Assembly: GCA_938049325.1 (NCBI GenBank) | Contig: CALICC010000034.1 | Location: 1 to 30,312 of the forward strand | DNA length: 30,312 nt | Origin: an uncultured Ilumatobacter sp. | GTDB taxonomy: Bacteria; Actinomycetota; Acidimicrobiia; Acidimicrobiales; Ilumatobacteraceae | Direction: 5' to 3' | Shown here: piece by piece, positions 9,464 through 16,023 of the stretch | How positions within the stretch are numbered: position 1 is the stretch's first letter | Layout: each line of letters starts with the position of its first letter | Notes under the pieces: model-generated | Database searches by the model: none | Told to the model about the DNA's origin: nothing | Seen by the model: the letters and a program-made list of their open reading frames with translations, nothing else | Made by a program: the position numbers and the translations under genes

Positions 9464-10150
9464 TCAGACGAGATCGGCCGAGGTGAACGCCACCGAGAAT
9501 CGTTGACACCAGACCACGACGGTGCCGAACCGGTCGAGGTCGACGTCGACGGGGATCTCGTAGTTCTGATTGCCGACGTTGCCCGTCAAACGTCCGAGAT
9601 TCACGAATTCGCCATCAGCACCGAACTCGCCGGCGTCAGCATCGGCAGGCGCCGAAGTGAGGTACACGAACAGGTCAGGACCGTTGTCGGTCTCGAAATC
9701 CTCGAACCGCAAGAACCGCTGTTCGGAGCCGTCCGTGATCACCTTCGCGAGACCGGAGCCGGGGTGGCTGCGCGGCCCGAACTGCCCTTCGGCAACCGTC
9801 ATGATCACGGGAGCCGCCGGCTGCGTGTCGGGTGCGGCTTCGGTTTCCGACTCGACGCCAGGCTGCTCGTCGGACTCCATGTCGGGCATCGGATCGTCGG
9901 CGACGACTTCCATCGGCGTCGAGTTCTGCTGCATGAAGTCGTTCATCTCGTCGGTGGCCACCTGGTCGACCACGTCTGAGGGGTTGTCGGATGCAGCTCC
10001 CGAATCGAAGACCGGGATGGCCTCGTCGGCGACGTCGTCGAAGAACTTGGTCTGGATGCCGAAGACGCCGAACGCAAGAAACGCCAGCACAGCGAGTCCG
10101 ACGATGCCGCCACCGGCAGCGAGCGGCTTGTTGTTCTTGATCCAGTTCAT
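9464..10150 (-). CDS. Membrane-anchored DM13-domain protein
   Basis: A 228-residue protein with one N-terminal helix (about 9-31, AAGGGIVGLAVLAFLAFGVFG) as anchor or uncleaved signal, an acidic Pro/Glu-rich linker (about 40-112) and a C-terminal DM13 domain. The domain shows RFEDFETDNGPDLFVYLTS, the central LGRLTGNVGNQNYEIP and the end FGTVVVWCQRFSVAFTSADL. Its conserved Cys in VVWCQRFSV is proposed in the family to act in redox or electron transfer. The domain should face outside the membrane. A leaderless -10 (TAGCTT) fixes the start. It converges with the dioxygenase gene. Confidence 0.85.
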   Translation of the reverse strand: MNWIKNNKPLAAGGGIVGLAVLAFLAFGVFGIQTKFFDDVADEAIPVFDSGAASDNPSDVVDQVATDEMNDFMQQNSTPMEVVADDPMPDMESDEQPGVESETEAAPDTQPAAPVIMTVAEGQFGPRSHPGSGLAKVITDGSEQRFLRFEDFETDNGPDLFVYLTSAPADADAGEFGADGEFVNLGRLTGNVGNQNYEIPVDVDLDRFGTVVVWCQRFSVAFTSADLV

Positions 10151-10156
10151 GCGCCG

Positions 10157-10162
10157 AAGCTA
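10157..10162 (-). promoter_or_regulatory. -10 hexamer TAGCTT, leaderless
   Basis: Minus-strand TAGCTT ends 6 nt before ATG 10150 of the DM13 gene. Confidence 0.55.
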
Positions 10163-10222
10163 CGCACACTTCGACGGCGACGCCACTGCTGGGCGCGTGA
10201 TCCGTCGACCCCGTGCGACTCG

Positions 10223-11362
10223 TCAGGCTCGCCGGACCACGACGCTGCCGACGGAATATCCGGCGCCGAACGAGCAGATCACGCCGAGGTCGCCTGCTTC
10301 GAGGTCAGCGCGGTGCTTGTGGAACGCGATCACCGAGCCCGCCGACGATGTATTCGCATACTCGTCGAGGATCACCGGCGCCTCGTCGGCGTCGGGTACG
10401 CGACCGAGCACTCCTTTGGCGATCAGCTGGTTCATCTTCAAGTTGGCCTGGTGGAGCCAGAAGCGCCGAACATCGCTCGCTTCGGTGGCCAGGTCGGCGA
10501 GGTGGCCCGTGATGTGCCCGACCACGAGCGGACACACCTCTTTGAACACCGCTTGACCGTTCTGGCGAAAGACAAGCGCGTGCGGGTCGTGCTCCCCCTC
10601 CTCGGAGTCGTTGAGGAAGCCGAAGTCGTTGCGAATGTTGTTCGAGAACTGCGTTGCCAACCGCGACCCCACGACGTCCCAGCGCGGATGCGTCGCGGTA
10701 GCTGAAGCATCGTCGGTTCGTTCGAGCACCAGCGCCGTGCACGCGTCGCCGAAGATGAAGTGATGGTCGCGCAGCTCGAAGTTGTTGTGGCCTGAGGTGA
10801 TCTCGGGATTCGCGACGACGACGCACGAGGCACTGCCGTTACGCAGGGCATCGACCGCGTTCTGAATCGAGAAGGTGGCCGACGAGCATGCGACGTTCAT
10901 GTCGAACGCCCACCCTCGGGCGCCGAGCGCGTGCTGGATCTCGATCGCGACCGCCGGGTAGGCGCGCTGCAGGTTGGAGCATCCGACGATGACGGCGTCG
11001 ACGTCTTTCGGTGTGCGTCCTGCTTGCGCGAGCGCTTCGTGGATTGCCGGGATCGCCATTTCGGCCTGAATACCCAACTCGTCTTCGCCGCGCAGCGGCA
11101 GCCGCGGCCGCATCCGCTCGGGGTCGAGCACGCCCGACTTCTCCATCACGAATCGTGAGGCGATCCCCGACGCCTTTTCGATGAACGCCTCGTCGGGATG
11201 TGCCCGGGCCGTCAGCTCACCCGCTTCGATCGCGGCGGCGTGCTCCTCGTTCCACGCGTCGACCGACAGCGTCAGCGAGGCGGCGAGCTCGGCGTTCGAG
11301 ATCGATTCAGCAGGCGTGAACAAGCCGGTGCCGGTGATCGAGACCGGAGCTGCAGAGGTCAT
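10223..11362 (-). CDS. 3-oxoacyl-ACP synthase III-like ketosynthase
   Basis: A 379-residue thiolase-fold enzyme of the KAS III (FabH-like) group. The catalytic triad is Cys159 (NVACSSATF), His304 (FWLHQANLKMN) and Asn337 (EYANTSSAGS). The C-terminal glycine motif GAGYSVGSVVV is present. It is longer than FabH (about 320), mainly through an insert at residues 30-95. That fits the group of stand-alone KAS III paralogues rather than the housekeeping FabH. The expected reaction is Claisen condensation of an acyl-CoA with malonyl-ACP or a similar thioester. No ACP or other FAS gene is adjacent, so the pathway is open. A TAGGTT box 6 nt before ATG 11362 fixes the start. Confidence 0.85.
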   Translation of the reverse strand: MTSAAPVSITGTGLFTPAESISNAELAASLTLSVDAWNEEHAAAIEAGELTARAHPDEAFIEKASGIASRFVMEKSGVLDPERMRPRLPLRGEDELGIQAEMAIPAIHEALAQAGRTPKDVDAVIVGCSNLQRAYPAVAIEIQHALGARGWAFDMNVACSSATFSIQNAVDALRNGSASCVVVANPEITSGHNNFELRDHHFIFGDACTALVLERTDDASATATHPRWDVVGSRLATQFSNNIRNDFGFLNDSEEGEHDPHALVFRQNGQAVFKEVCPLVVGHITGHLADLATEASDVRRFWLHQANLKMNQLIAKGVLGRVPDADEAPVILDEYANTSSAGSVIAFHKHRADLEAGDLGVICSFGAGYSVGSVVVRRA

Positions 11363-11368
11363 CGCCCG

Positions 11369-11374
11369 AACCTA
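11369..11374 (-). promoter_or_regulatory. -10 hexamer TAGGTT, leaderless
   Basis: Minus-strand TAGGTT ends 6 nt before ATG 11362 of the ketosynthase gene. It shows the gene has its own promoter, separate from engB upstream. Confidence 0.55.
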
Positions 11375-11457
11375 CGCCACCGATGCCGCATGCGTACAGA
11401 TTCTGTTCGCCGGCCCGTGTGGGTGTGCGTGTCGCACGAGGTCACTCGCACGACAGG

Positions 11458-12084
11458 TCAGTCGGACAGGTGAGTACGAACGAGGGACCGGAGTCGGTCG
11501 ATGCCATCACCTTTGGTCGCGCTCACCCACACCACGTCACCAGGGTCGAGCTGGCATCCGGCCGCGAGTTCCTTGCGGCGCGTCGCACGCTTGGATGACT
11601 TCACTTTGTCGAGCTTCGTCGCCACAACCGTGTGCGGCACGGCGTTGTAGCGCAGCCAGTCGAGCATCGACGCGTCGAGTTTGGTCGGGCCGATCGCCCC
11701 GTCGACGAGCACGAACACCATCAGCAGCTCTTCACGCTCGAGGAGGTACCGCTCAATCATCTCTGGCCAACCGCTCTTCACCGTCTTCGACGCCTTCGCG
11801 TAGCCGTAGCCCGGCAGGTCGACAACGGTGCCAATCGGTTCCTCGGGCAACCGATCGTGCTTGCCGCCTCGGTTGCCCTCATCGAGTCGGAAGAGGTTGA
11901 TCAGCTGAGTTCGGCCCGGTGTGTTCGACACCCGCGCCAGTTGCTTGCGATTCGCGACCGCATTGATGAGCGACGATTTGCCCACGTTCGATCGACCGAC
12001 GAACGCAACCTCGCAGGGCGACTCGGGGAGCGTCGAGGCACGTGACGCCGACTCGACGAACGTCAGCTGCAACGGGCTACTCAT
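11458..12084 (-). CDS. engB: Ribosome biogenesis GTP-binding protein EngB (YsxC/YihA)
   Basis: A 208-residue cytoplasmic GTPase needed in the family for large-subunit assembly. G1 is GRSNVGKSS (30-38), the switch region contains SNTPGRTQ (53-60) with the family's TPGRTQ motif, G3 is DLPGYGYA (89-96), G4 is TKLD (156-159) and G5 is SATKGDG near 190. The segment between G2 and G3 carries a basic/acidic insert of about ten residues (GNRGGKHDRL). Start at 12084 gives the normal family length. No hexamer lies 6-7 nt before this ATG, so unlike most neighbours it appears to have a leader. Confidence 0.95.
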   Translation of the reverse strand: MSSPLQLTFVESASRASTLPESPCEVAFVGRSNVGKSSLINAVANRKQLARVSNTPGRTQLINLFRLDEGNRGGKHDRLPEEPIGTVVDLPGYGYAKASKTVKSGWPEMIERYLLEREELLMVFVLVDGAIGPTKLDASMLDWLRYNAVPHTVVATKLDKVKSSKRATRRKELAAGCQLDPGDVVWVSATKGDGIDRLRSLVRTHLSD

Positions 12085-12327
12085 GGCGGCCTCGGAGTGA
12101 GCTGAAGCGAATCATCACGCTCATCTTCCACGATTTCGCGAGAAAAACCGCAAGATGCGGCCACCTTCGGGCTCTGGACTACTGATGCACATCACCCGCT
12201 GCCCACGAAGAGCTCCACATCGGTGGCACCCTGGTGAGCGGTTGACGTGCGACGACGGCGTTGTTTGGCGCAGTCATGCGCCCCGACGTCGCAACGAAAT
12301 TCACGACACCTGGCGGGCTCGCCCTTC

Positions 12328-12333
12328 TACTCT
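12328..12333 (+). promoter_or_regulatory. Candidate -10 TACTCT with a ~36-nt leader
   Basis: TACTCT fits TANNNT and would start a transcript near 12340, about 36 nt before ATG 12376. No clear -35 is seen. Confidence 0.35.
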
Positions 12334-12361
12334 GATCGAGCGCCCTCGTGTCCCACTCACC

Positions 12362-12366
12362 GGAGG
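12362..12366 (+). promoter_or_regulatory. Shine-Dalgarno GGAGG for the acidic lipoprotein
   Basis: GGAGG lies 9 nt before ATG 12376. It is one of the few clear Shine-Dalgarno sites in the window, where most first genes look leaderless. Confidence 0.7.
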
Positions 12367-12375
12367 ACCTCACAC

Positions 12376-13143
12376 ATGAACCGCACTCAACTCATCCGTT
12401 CCACTGCCGCAATCGCGTCGATCGCGTTGCTCACCACCGGCTGTGGGCGCATCGTGGAGAAGGCCACCGAGAAGGCCGTGGAAGAAGTCGTCGAGCAAGC
12501 CGTCGAGGCTGACTCCGGCGGCGATGTCGAGATCGACTTCACCGACGACGGCATCTCGGTCGAGTCCGACGAAGGTGACTTCACCCTCACCGCCGACGAA
12601 GACGGTGTGCAGATCGAAGGCACCGACGCCGACGGCAACGACATCTCCATCGACGCCGACGAAGGCGGGATCAACGTCGACACCGAAGATGGCAGCGGAT
12701 CGCTCGACATCGACGAAGACGGCAGCTTCACCGTGACCGACGAAGACGGCGAAGTGGTCACCGGCAACGTCGACGCCGACGGCAACACCGTCGACTTCAC
12801 CGTCGAAGGTGAAGATGGCGAAGCGGTCTTCAGTACGTCGGAAGGAATCCCCGAGCAGTGGCCGAGCGACATCCCCGAACCCGGCGGCCTGTCCGAGGTG
12901 ACGGGAACGTTCTTCAGCGAAGGCGACGACACCACCATCGTCACCAGCGGTACGACCTCCGAGAACGGACCCGACTTCTTCGAGAGCTATGTCGACAAGG
13001 TCCTCGATGCGGGCTTCGAAGAAGTGTCGCGCTTCACTCAGGGCGACGACGCCAGCGCCCAATTCACACGCGGCGACGAATCGCTCAGCATCACGGTGTC
13101 GTCGGTCAGTGACGGCGCCGAAGTCACCATTGCCCTCACCTGA
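12376..13143 (+). CDS. Acidic repeat lipoprotein
   Basis: A 255-residue exported protein. The signal peptide is RSTAAIASIALLTTGC, with a lipobox ending at Cys23. A charged helix follows (about 25-45, EKATEKAVEEVVEQAVE). Residues about 50-152 hold roughly nine short repeats of 9-12 residues: an alternating hydrophobic strand such as ISVES, FTLTA, INVDT or FTVTD, followed by an Asp/Glu-Gly turn (DEDG, DADG, EDG). This resembles a small beta-solenoid with acidic turns that could bind cations. The C-terminal domain (about 157-255) is a non-repetitive alpha/beta segment with FFESYVDKVLDAGFEE. I do not recognise a named family. It converges with the small membrane protein gene. Confidence 0.85.
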   Translation: MNRTQLIRSTAAIASIALLTTGCGRIVEKATEKAVEEVVEQAVEADSGGDVEIDFTDDGISVESDEGDFTLTADEDGVQIEGTDADGNDISIDADEGGINVDTEDGSGSLDIDEDGSFTVTDEDGEVVTGNVDADGNTVDFTVEGEDGEAVFSTSEGIPEQWPSDIPEPGGLSEVTGTFFSEGDDTTIVTSGTTSENGPDFFESYVDKVLDAGFEEVSRFTQGDDASAQFTRGDESLSITVSSVSDGAEVTIALT

Positions 13144-13160
13144 GCCACCGTGTGCGGTGC

Positions 13161-13367
13161 TCAGCTGACGAGCGACGCGATCGCCCAGATTGCCGCGACC
13201 AGTCCGAGCGCCGCAAACGCGAGGCTGCGTCCGACGGGTGCACGTTCCAGGTGAGTGTCGTCGAGCTGGCGTTCCGGCGGACGGATCACCGCGAGCAGGT
13301 TTCCTGCGAACAGAGCTCCGCCAAAGGCGAGCACCAGGTACGCGAGGAGATCTTCGCCGAGAAACAC
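13161..13367 (-). CDS. Small two-helix membrane protein
   Basis: A 68-residue protein with two hydrophobic segments, LLAYLVLAFGGALFAGNLLAV (about 7-27) and SLAFAALGLVAAIWAIASLV (about 48-67). They are joined by a charged loop (RPPERQLDDTHLERAPVGR). The hydrophobic-hydrophilic-hydrophobic pattern is not expected from a shadow frame. The start is GTG 13367, with TACGAT ending 7 nt before it. I recognise no family. It lies between the acidic lipoprotein (convergent, 17 bp) and the CAP protein gene (same strand). Confidence 0.6.
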   Translation of the reverse strand: MFLGEDLLAYLVLAFGGALFAGNLLAVIRPPERQLDDTHLERAPVGRSLAFAALGLVAAIWAIASLVS

Positions 13368-13374
13368 GCCGGCA

Positions 13375-13380
13375 ATCGTA
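13375..13380 (-). promoter_or_regulatory. -10 hexamer TACGAT, leaderless
   Basis: Minus-strand TACGAT ends 7 nt before GTG 13367. It supports the small membrane protein as a real gene. Confidence 0.4.
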
Positions 13381-13412
13381 TGCGTGACCGACGCTGATCC
13401 GACCCGCGCCTC

Positions 13413-13988
13413 CTACTTCGGAGCGGCGAAGACCTGCGTCCAGTAGGGGTAGCCGCTGGAGGAGTAGGCGAGGCCCAACCCGATCTCGGTGACGTCGGGA
13501 TTCAAGATGTTCCGGCGGTGTCCGGCGCTCTGCATCCAACCGACCATCACGCCCTCAGCCGTGCCGAAGCCTGACGCGGCGTTCTCGGCCCATGTACGCC
13601 ACTGGTATCCGGTGCGATCGATGCGCTGGCCCGGGTTCGAGCCGTCTGAGCCGGTGTGCGTGAGTTGATTGCGCGCCGCCTGGTCACGTGAGTGAGCAGC
13701 GGCTGCGATGGTGAGCAGCGGGTTGTGGACCAGCGGCGCGAGCCCGCGGGCGGCGCGCTCGGCGTTGGTGCGGGCGAGGACGCTTTGGAGTTCGGTGCTC
13801 AGGCCCGACGCCGGCGGTGGCGGCGGTGCATCGGCGAACGACACGGTCGACGTCGCGTTGTTGAGACGACCAGCGCCCTGAAGCGGGCTCGACACCTTGT
13901 CGATGGCTTTGTCGATCGGCGTTGCCGCGACGAGGCCACCTGATGCCAAGACGATGGCAGCGGTGATGAGTGCAACGAGTCGTTTCAC
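13413..13988 (-). CDS. Secreted CAP/SCP-domain protein
   Basis: A 191-residue protein starting at GTG 13988 (VKRLVALITA). A purine-rich GAAGGGAA lies 5-12 nt upstream of this GTG and would be inside the gene if the ATG at 14015 were used. The N-terminal segment RLVALITAAIVLASGGLVAA is a signal peptide or anchor. A Pro-rich spacer (PPPPPASG) precedes the CAP domain (about 68-191), which shows TNAERAARGL, HSRDQAARNQLTH, the WAENAASG region and GHRRNILNPDVTEIGLGL. These match bacterial YkwD-type CAP proteins, which are extracellular; their activity is poorly defined. The conserved His and Glu residues are present. Confidence 0.88.
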   Translation of the reverse strand: MKRLVALITAAIVLASGGLVAATPIDKAIDKVSSPLQGAGRLNNATSTVSFADAPPPPPASGLSTELQSVLARTNAERAARGLAPLVHNPLLTIAAAAHSRDQAARNQLTHTGSDGSNPGQRIDRTGYQWRTWAENAASGFGTAEGVMVGWMQSAGHRRNILNPDVTEIGLGLAYSSSGYPYWTQVFAAPK

Positions 13989-14015
13989 GAGGTTCCCTTC
14001 GGCAACGCTTGACAC

Positions 14016-14132
14016 TCTCGTGAGGCCAAACCGTCATCTTATTGCAATCTAAACGTCAACTTGAGCCATCCTAGACGACTATCCGACATATTGCACGCGG
14101 AGTGATGAAATACCTACTTACAGCGTTGTTAC
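14016..14132 (-). promoter_or_regulatory. AT-rich promoter region of the CAP protein gene
   Basis: This spacer is much richer in A/T than the rest of the window. On the minus strand it contains TTGACG (-35-like) and TAAGAT (-10-like), but only 12 nt separate them, so I do not assign an exact promoter. Two direct copies of TACTTA (plus strand, about 14114 and 14130) frame an imperfect dyad TTACA-GCGT-TGTTA, a possible operator. No gene is seen in it. Confidence 0.4.
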
Positions 14133-14438
14133 TTAGAGCAGTCGGGCGACCGCTGTGCCAGCTGAAGCGGCGACGATCACGACCACGAACGGCGCACGTT
14201 TCCACAGCGCGACACCGGCAACGACGAGCCCGACGAGCCGGGCGTCGGCAACGAGTGCTCGACCTTCGCCGACGGTCGACACCAACGCGAGCGATGCCAA
14301 CAGCGCGGCCGGGAGCAAGTCGACAAGCGACTGCAAACGCGTCGGGAGCGGGCGGCTGCCGAGCACGAGTGGACCGGCAGCCTTCATCGCGTAGGTCCCG
14401 AGCGCGAGGACGACGAGGACGATCGCCGCATCACTCAC
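14133..14438 (-). CDS. Branched-chain amino acid exporter small subunit (AzlD-like)
   Basis: A 101-residue membrane protein starting at GTG 14438 (VSDAAIVLVV), which overlaps the azlC-like stop by 8 nt. It has about four helices: AAIVLVVLALGTYAMKAAG, LVDLLPAALLASLALVSTV, ADARLVGLVVAGVALW and FVVVIVAASAGTAVA. The motif LPTRLQSLVDLLPAALLASL matches AzlD, where R-L-Q-x-L-L-P-A is conserved. With AzlC it forms a two-subunit amino-acid exporter of the LIV-E type. Length and gene order are normal for the family. Confidence 0.87.
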   Translation of the reverse strand: MSDAAIVLVVLALGTYAMKAAGPLVLGSRPLPTRLQSLVDLLPAALLASLALVSTVGEGRALVADARLVGLVVAGVALWKRAPFVVVIVAASAGTAVARLL

Positions 14439-15147
14439 CGTGGACCGCCCCGATGGTGTCTTCCGGCGACGATCTCGGCACGAAACGGATCGCCAGAACG
14501 CCGAACATCGACGCCAGAATCGGCACACCTGCCGGCGCAAGTGGCACCAGTGCCACCGCGATCGCTCCGCCGACCACCGCCGTGACGAGCTGCTGCGCCT
14601 GGGCGAGCCGCGGCCACAGCAGCGCCAAAAACGCGGCTGGCCCCGCAACGTCGAGACCGAGATCGGTGATCAGGTCATCGGCCTCGCTGGCCACCACGAA
14701 TCCGATGATCGTGGTGATGTTCCACACCGCGAACACGCCGAGCCCGCCCGCGAGATAGCCGTAGCGCCGGTGCGCAAGATCGGTGGGCTCGGTGCCCACC
14801 GCGGTCGCCTCGTCGATCATCAGCTGCGACAGCGCAGCTCGCTTCCAGATCGCACCGACGAGCGCGGGCGCCATGATCACGCCGAATGCCAACGACCGAA
14901 CGTTGAGCAGCAGCCCGGCCAGCGCCGCGGCCGCCACGCCCCCTCCGTCACCGAGTACTTCGACCGCAGCGAACTGCGAACTCCCGCCGAAGACGAACAC
15001 CGAAAAGCCGATGGCCTCGACGAGCGACAGCGACGCATCAGCCGCCGCGGCACCGAAAACGACGCCGAACGGTGCGACCGCCGCCGTGATCGATGCGGCC
15101 TTGCGACGCAGTCCACGGCGCACCTCGCGGTCGTCGAGTTCAGCCAT
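14431..15147 (-). CDS. Branched-chain amino acid exporter large subunit (AzlC-like)
   Basis: A 238-residue membrane protein with six to seven helices. Family landmarks are AAVAPFGVVFGAAAADASLSL, GFSVFVFGGSSQFAAVEVL, LLLNVRSLAFGVIMAP and LMIDEATAV. The FxGSSQFAA and NxRxxxxG motifs identify AzlC. The start at 15147 (MAELDDREVRRG) is supported by TAGCGT ending 7 nt upstream; two further in-frame ATGs lie upstream but add a sequence not seen in the family. It is co-translated with azlD through an 8-nt overlap. The likely job is export of branched-chain or analogous amino acids. Confidence 0.87.
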   Translation of the reverse strand: MAELDDREVRRGLRRKAASITAAVAPFGVVFGAAAADASLSLVEAIGFSVFVFGGSSQFAAVEVLGDGGGVAAAALAGLLLNVRSLAFGVIMAPALVGAIWKRAALSQLMIDEATAVGTEPTDLAHRRYGYLAGGLGVFAVWNITTIIGFVVASEADDLITDLGLDVAGPAAFLALLWPRLAQAQQLVTAVVGGAIAVALVPLAPAGVPILASMFGVLAIRFVPRSSPEDTIGAVHGE

Positions 15148-15154
15148 CGCCCGA

Positions 15155-15160
15155 ACGCTA
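15155..15160 (-). promoter_or_regulatory. -10 hexamer TAGCGT, leaderless
   Basis: Minus-strand TAGCGT ends 7 nt before ATG 15147 of the azlC-like gene. Confidence 0.45.
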
Positions 15161-15270
15161 TGCATCGGCGAGGGAATACCGTTCATCGCGCGGCGGTTGT
15201 AGTGATGTCGGGCCGCTTTGTGCTCCGACCCGAGGTTGCGGTGCCGGAGAGCCCCGCGAGAGCAGGGCCC

Positions 15271-16023
15271 ATGACCAACACGAACCACCGGCGCACACCC
15301 CGACACCTGGGCGCCATCGTCGGCGCGGCAGCGATCTTTGCTGCGGTCGGCTGCGGCGCGAGTGATGCATCCGAGCCCACCGAACCCACGATCCCCGCTG
15401 ATCCCGCCTCGATCGTCGCCGCGGCGGCGACCGCGATGGGCGACACCACCAGCGTTCGCTTCGAGCTGCAGCGATCGGGCGCTCCGATCTACATCGACCA
15501 GTTCGACTCACTCGCGCTCAACAACGCGGTCGGACAGTTCACGGTGCCGCGCTCAGCGCAGGCCGTGCTCGAAATCAGCGTCGACGGTTCGCTCACCACC
15601 GAACTCGGCGCCATCGCACTCGACGACGAGATCTGGCTCTCGAACCCGGTCACGGGGAACTTCGAGACGTTGCCCGACGGTTACGACATCGACCCGTCGC
15701 TGTTCTTCGACCCGAAGAACGGTTGGCAACCGCTCATGGAGAACCTCACCGACGTCGAACTCGTTGGCACCGAAGAACGCGACGGCAACGATCGGTACCA
15801 CATCACCGCCACCGCGCCCGCGGAGCAGGTCGAGGTGATCACGGCCCGCTTGGTGCGCGACCAGGACGTCGAGATCGACTTCTGGATCCAACCGGTGACC
15901 GGTCATGTCCGATCAGCAGAGTTCTCGACACCGTCCGACGACGGTGAGATCAACTGGACGCTCGAACTCAGCGAGTACGGCGAGACGTTCGAGATCAGTC
16001 CGCCGGAGGGTGTGGAGTCGTGA
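15271..16023 (+). CDS. LprG/LppX-family lipid-carrier lipoprotein
   Basis: A 250-residue exported lipoprotein. The signal is GAIVGAAAIFAAVGC with a lipobox ending at about Cys28, followed by an acidic Pro/Thr spacer. The mature part matches the LppX/LprAFG fold: an N-terminal helix (SIVAAAATAMGDTTSVRFEL), a run of beta strands, and the internal FETLPDGYDIDPSLFFDP then GWQPLMENL, where mycobacterial members have a Phe-Asp-Pro-x-x-Leu-Leu-Asp-Pro segment. Members carry acylated lipids in a hydrophobic pocket at the outer face of the membrane. Its stop overlaps the start of the MFS pump gene (GTGA, 16020-16023), as expected for an LprG-Rv1410 type unit. The start is less certain than others: no leaderless box lies at 15271 and in-frame GTG/ATG codons exist upstream. 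Confidence 0.85.
   Translation: MTNTNHRRTPRHLGAIVGAAAIFAAVGCGASDASEPTEPTIPADPASIVAAAATAMGDTTSVRFELQRSGAPIYIDQFDSLALNNAVGQFTVPRSAQAVLEISVDGSLTTELGAIALDDEIWLSNPVTGNFETLPDGYDIDPSLFFDPKNGWQPLMENLTDVELVGTEERDGNDRYHITATAPAEQVEVITARLVRDQDVEIDFWIQPVTGHVRSAEFSTPSDDGEINWTLELSEYGETFEISPPEGVES

Larger units (their letters stand above)
12085..12375. other. Divergent intergenic region between engB and the acidic lipoprotein
   Basis: These 291 bp hold no convincing gene. They must contain the promoters of engB (-) and of the lipoprotein (+). An A-rich patch lies near 12142. A TTGACG at 12242-12247 has no -10 box at the right distance. TACTCT at 12328-12333 is the best -10 candidate for the + strand gene. 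Confidence 0.6.

Noticed and set aside
12242..12247. TTGACG as a -35 box for the acidic lipoprotein
   Set aside because: No TANNNT lies 16-19 bp downstream. TACTCT at 12328 is too far away.
14102..14758. Plus-strand frame opening MMKYLLTALLL after GGAG
   Set aside because: The start looks plausible, but after about 20 residues the translation becomes Arg-rich and it lies antisense to azlC/azlD, which are clear genes.
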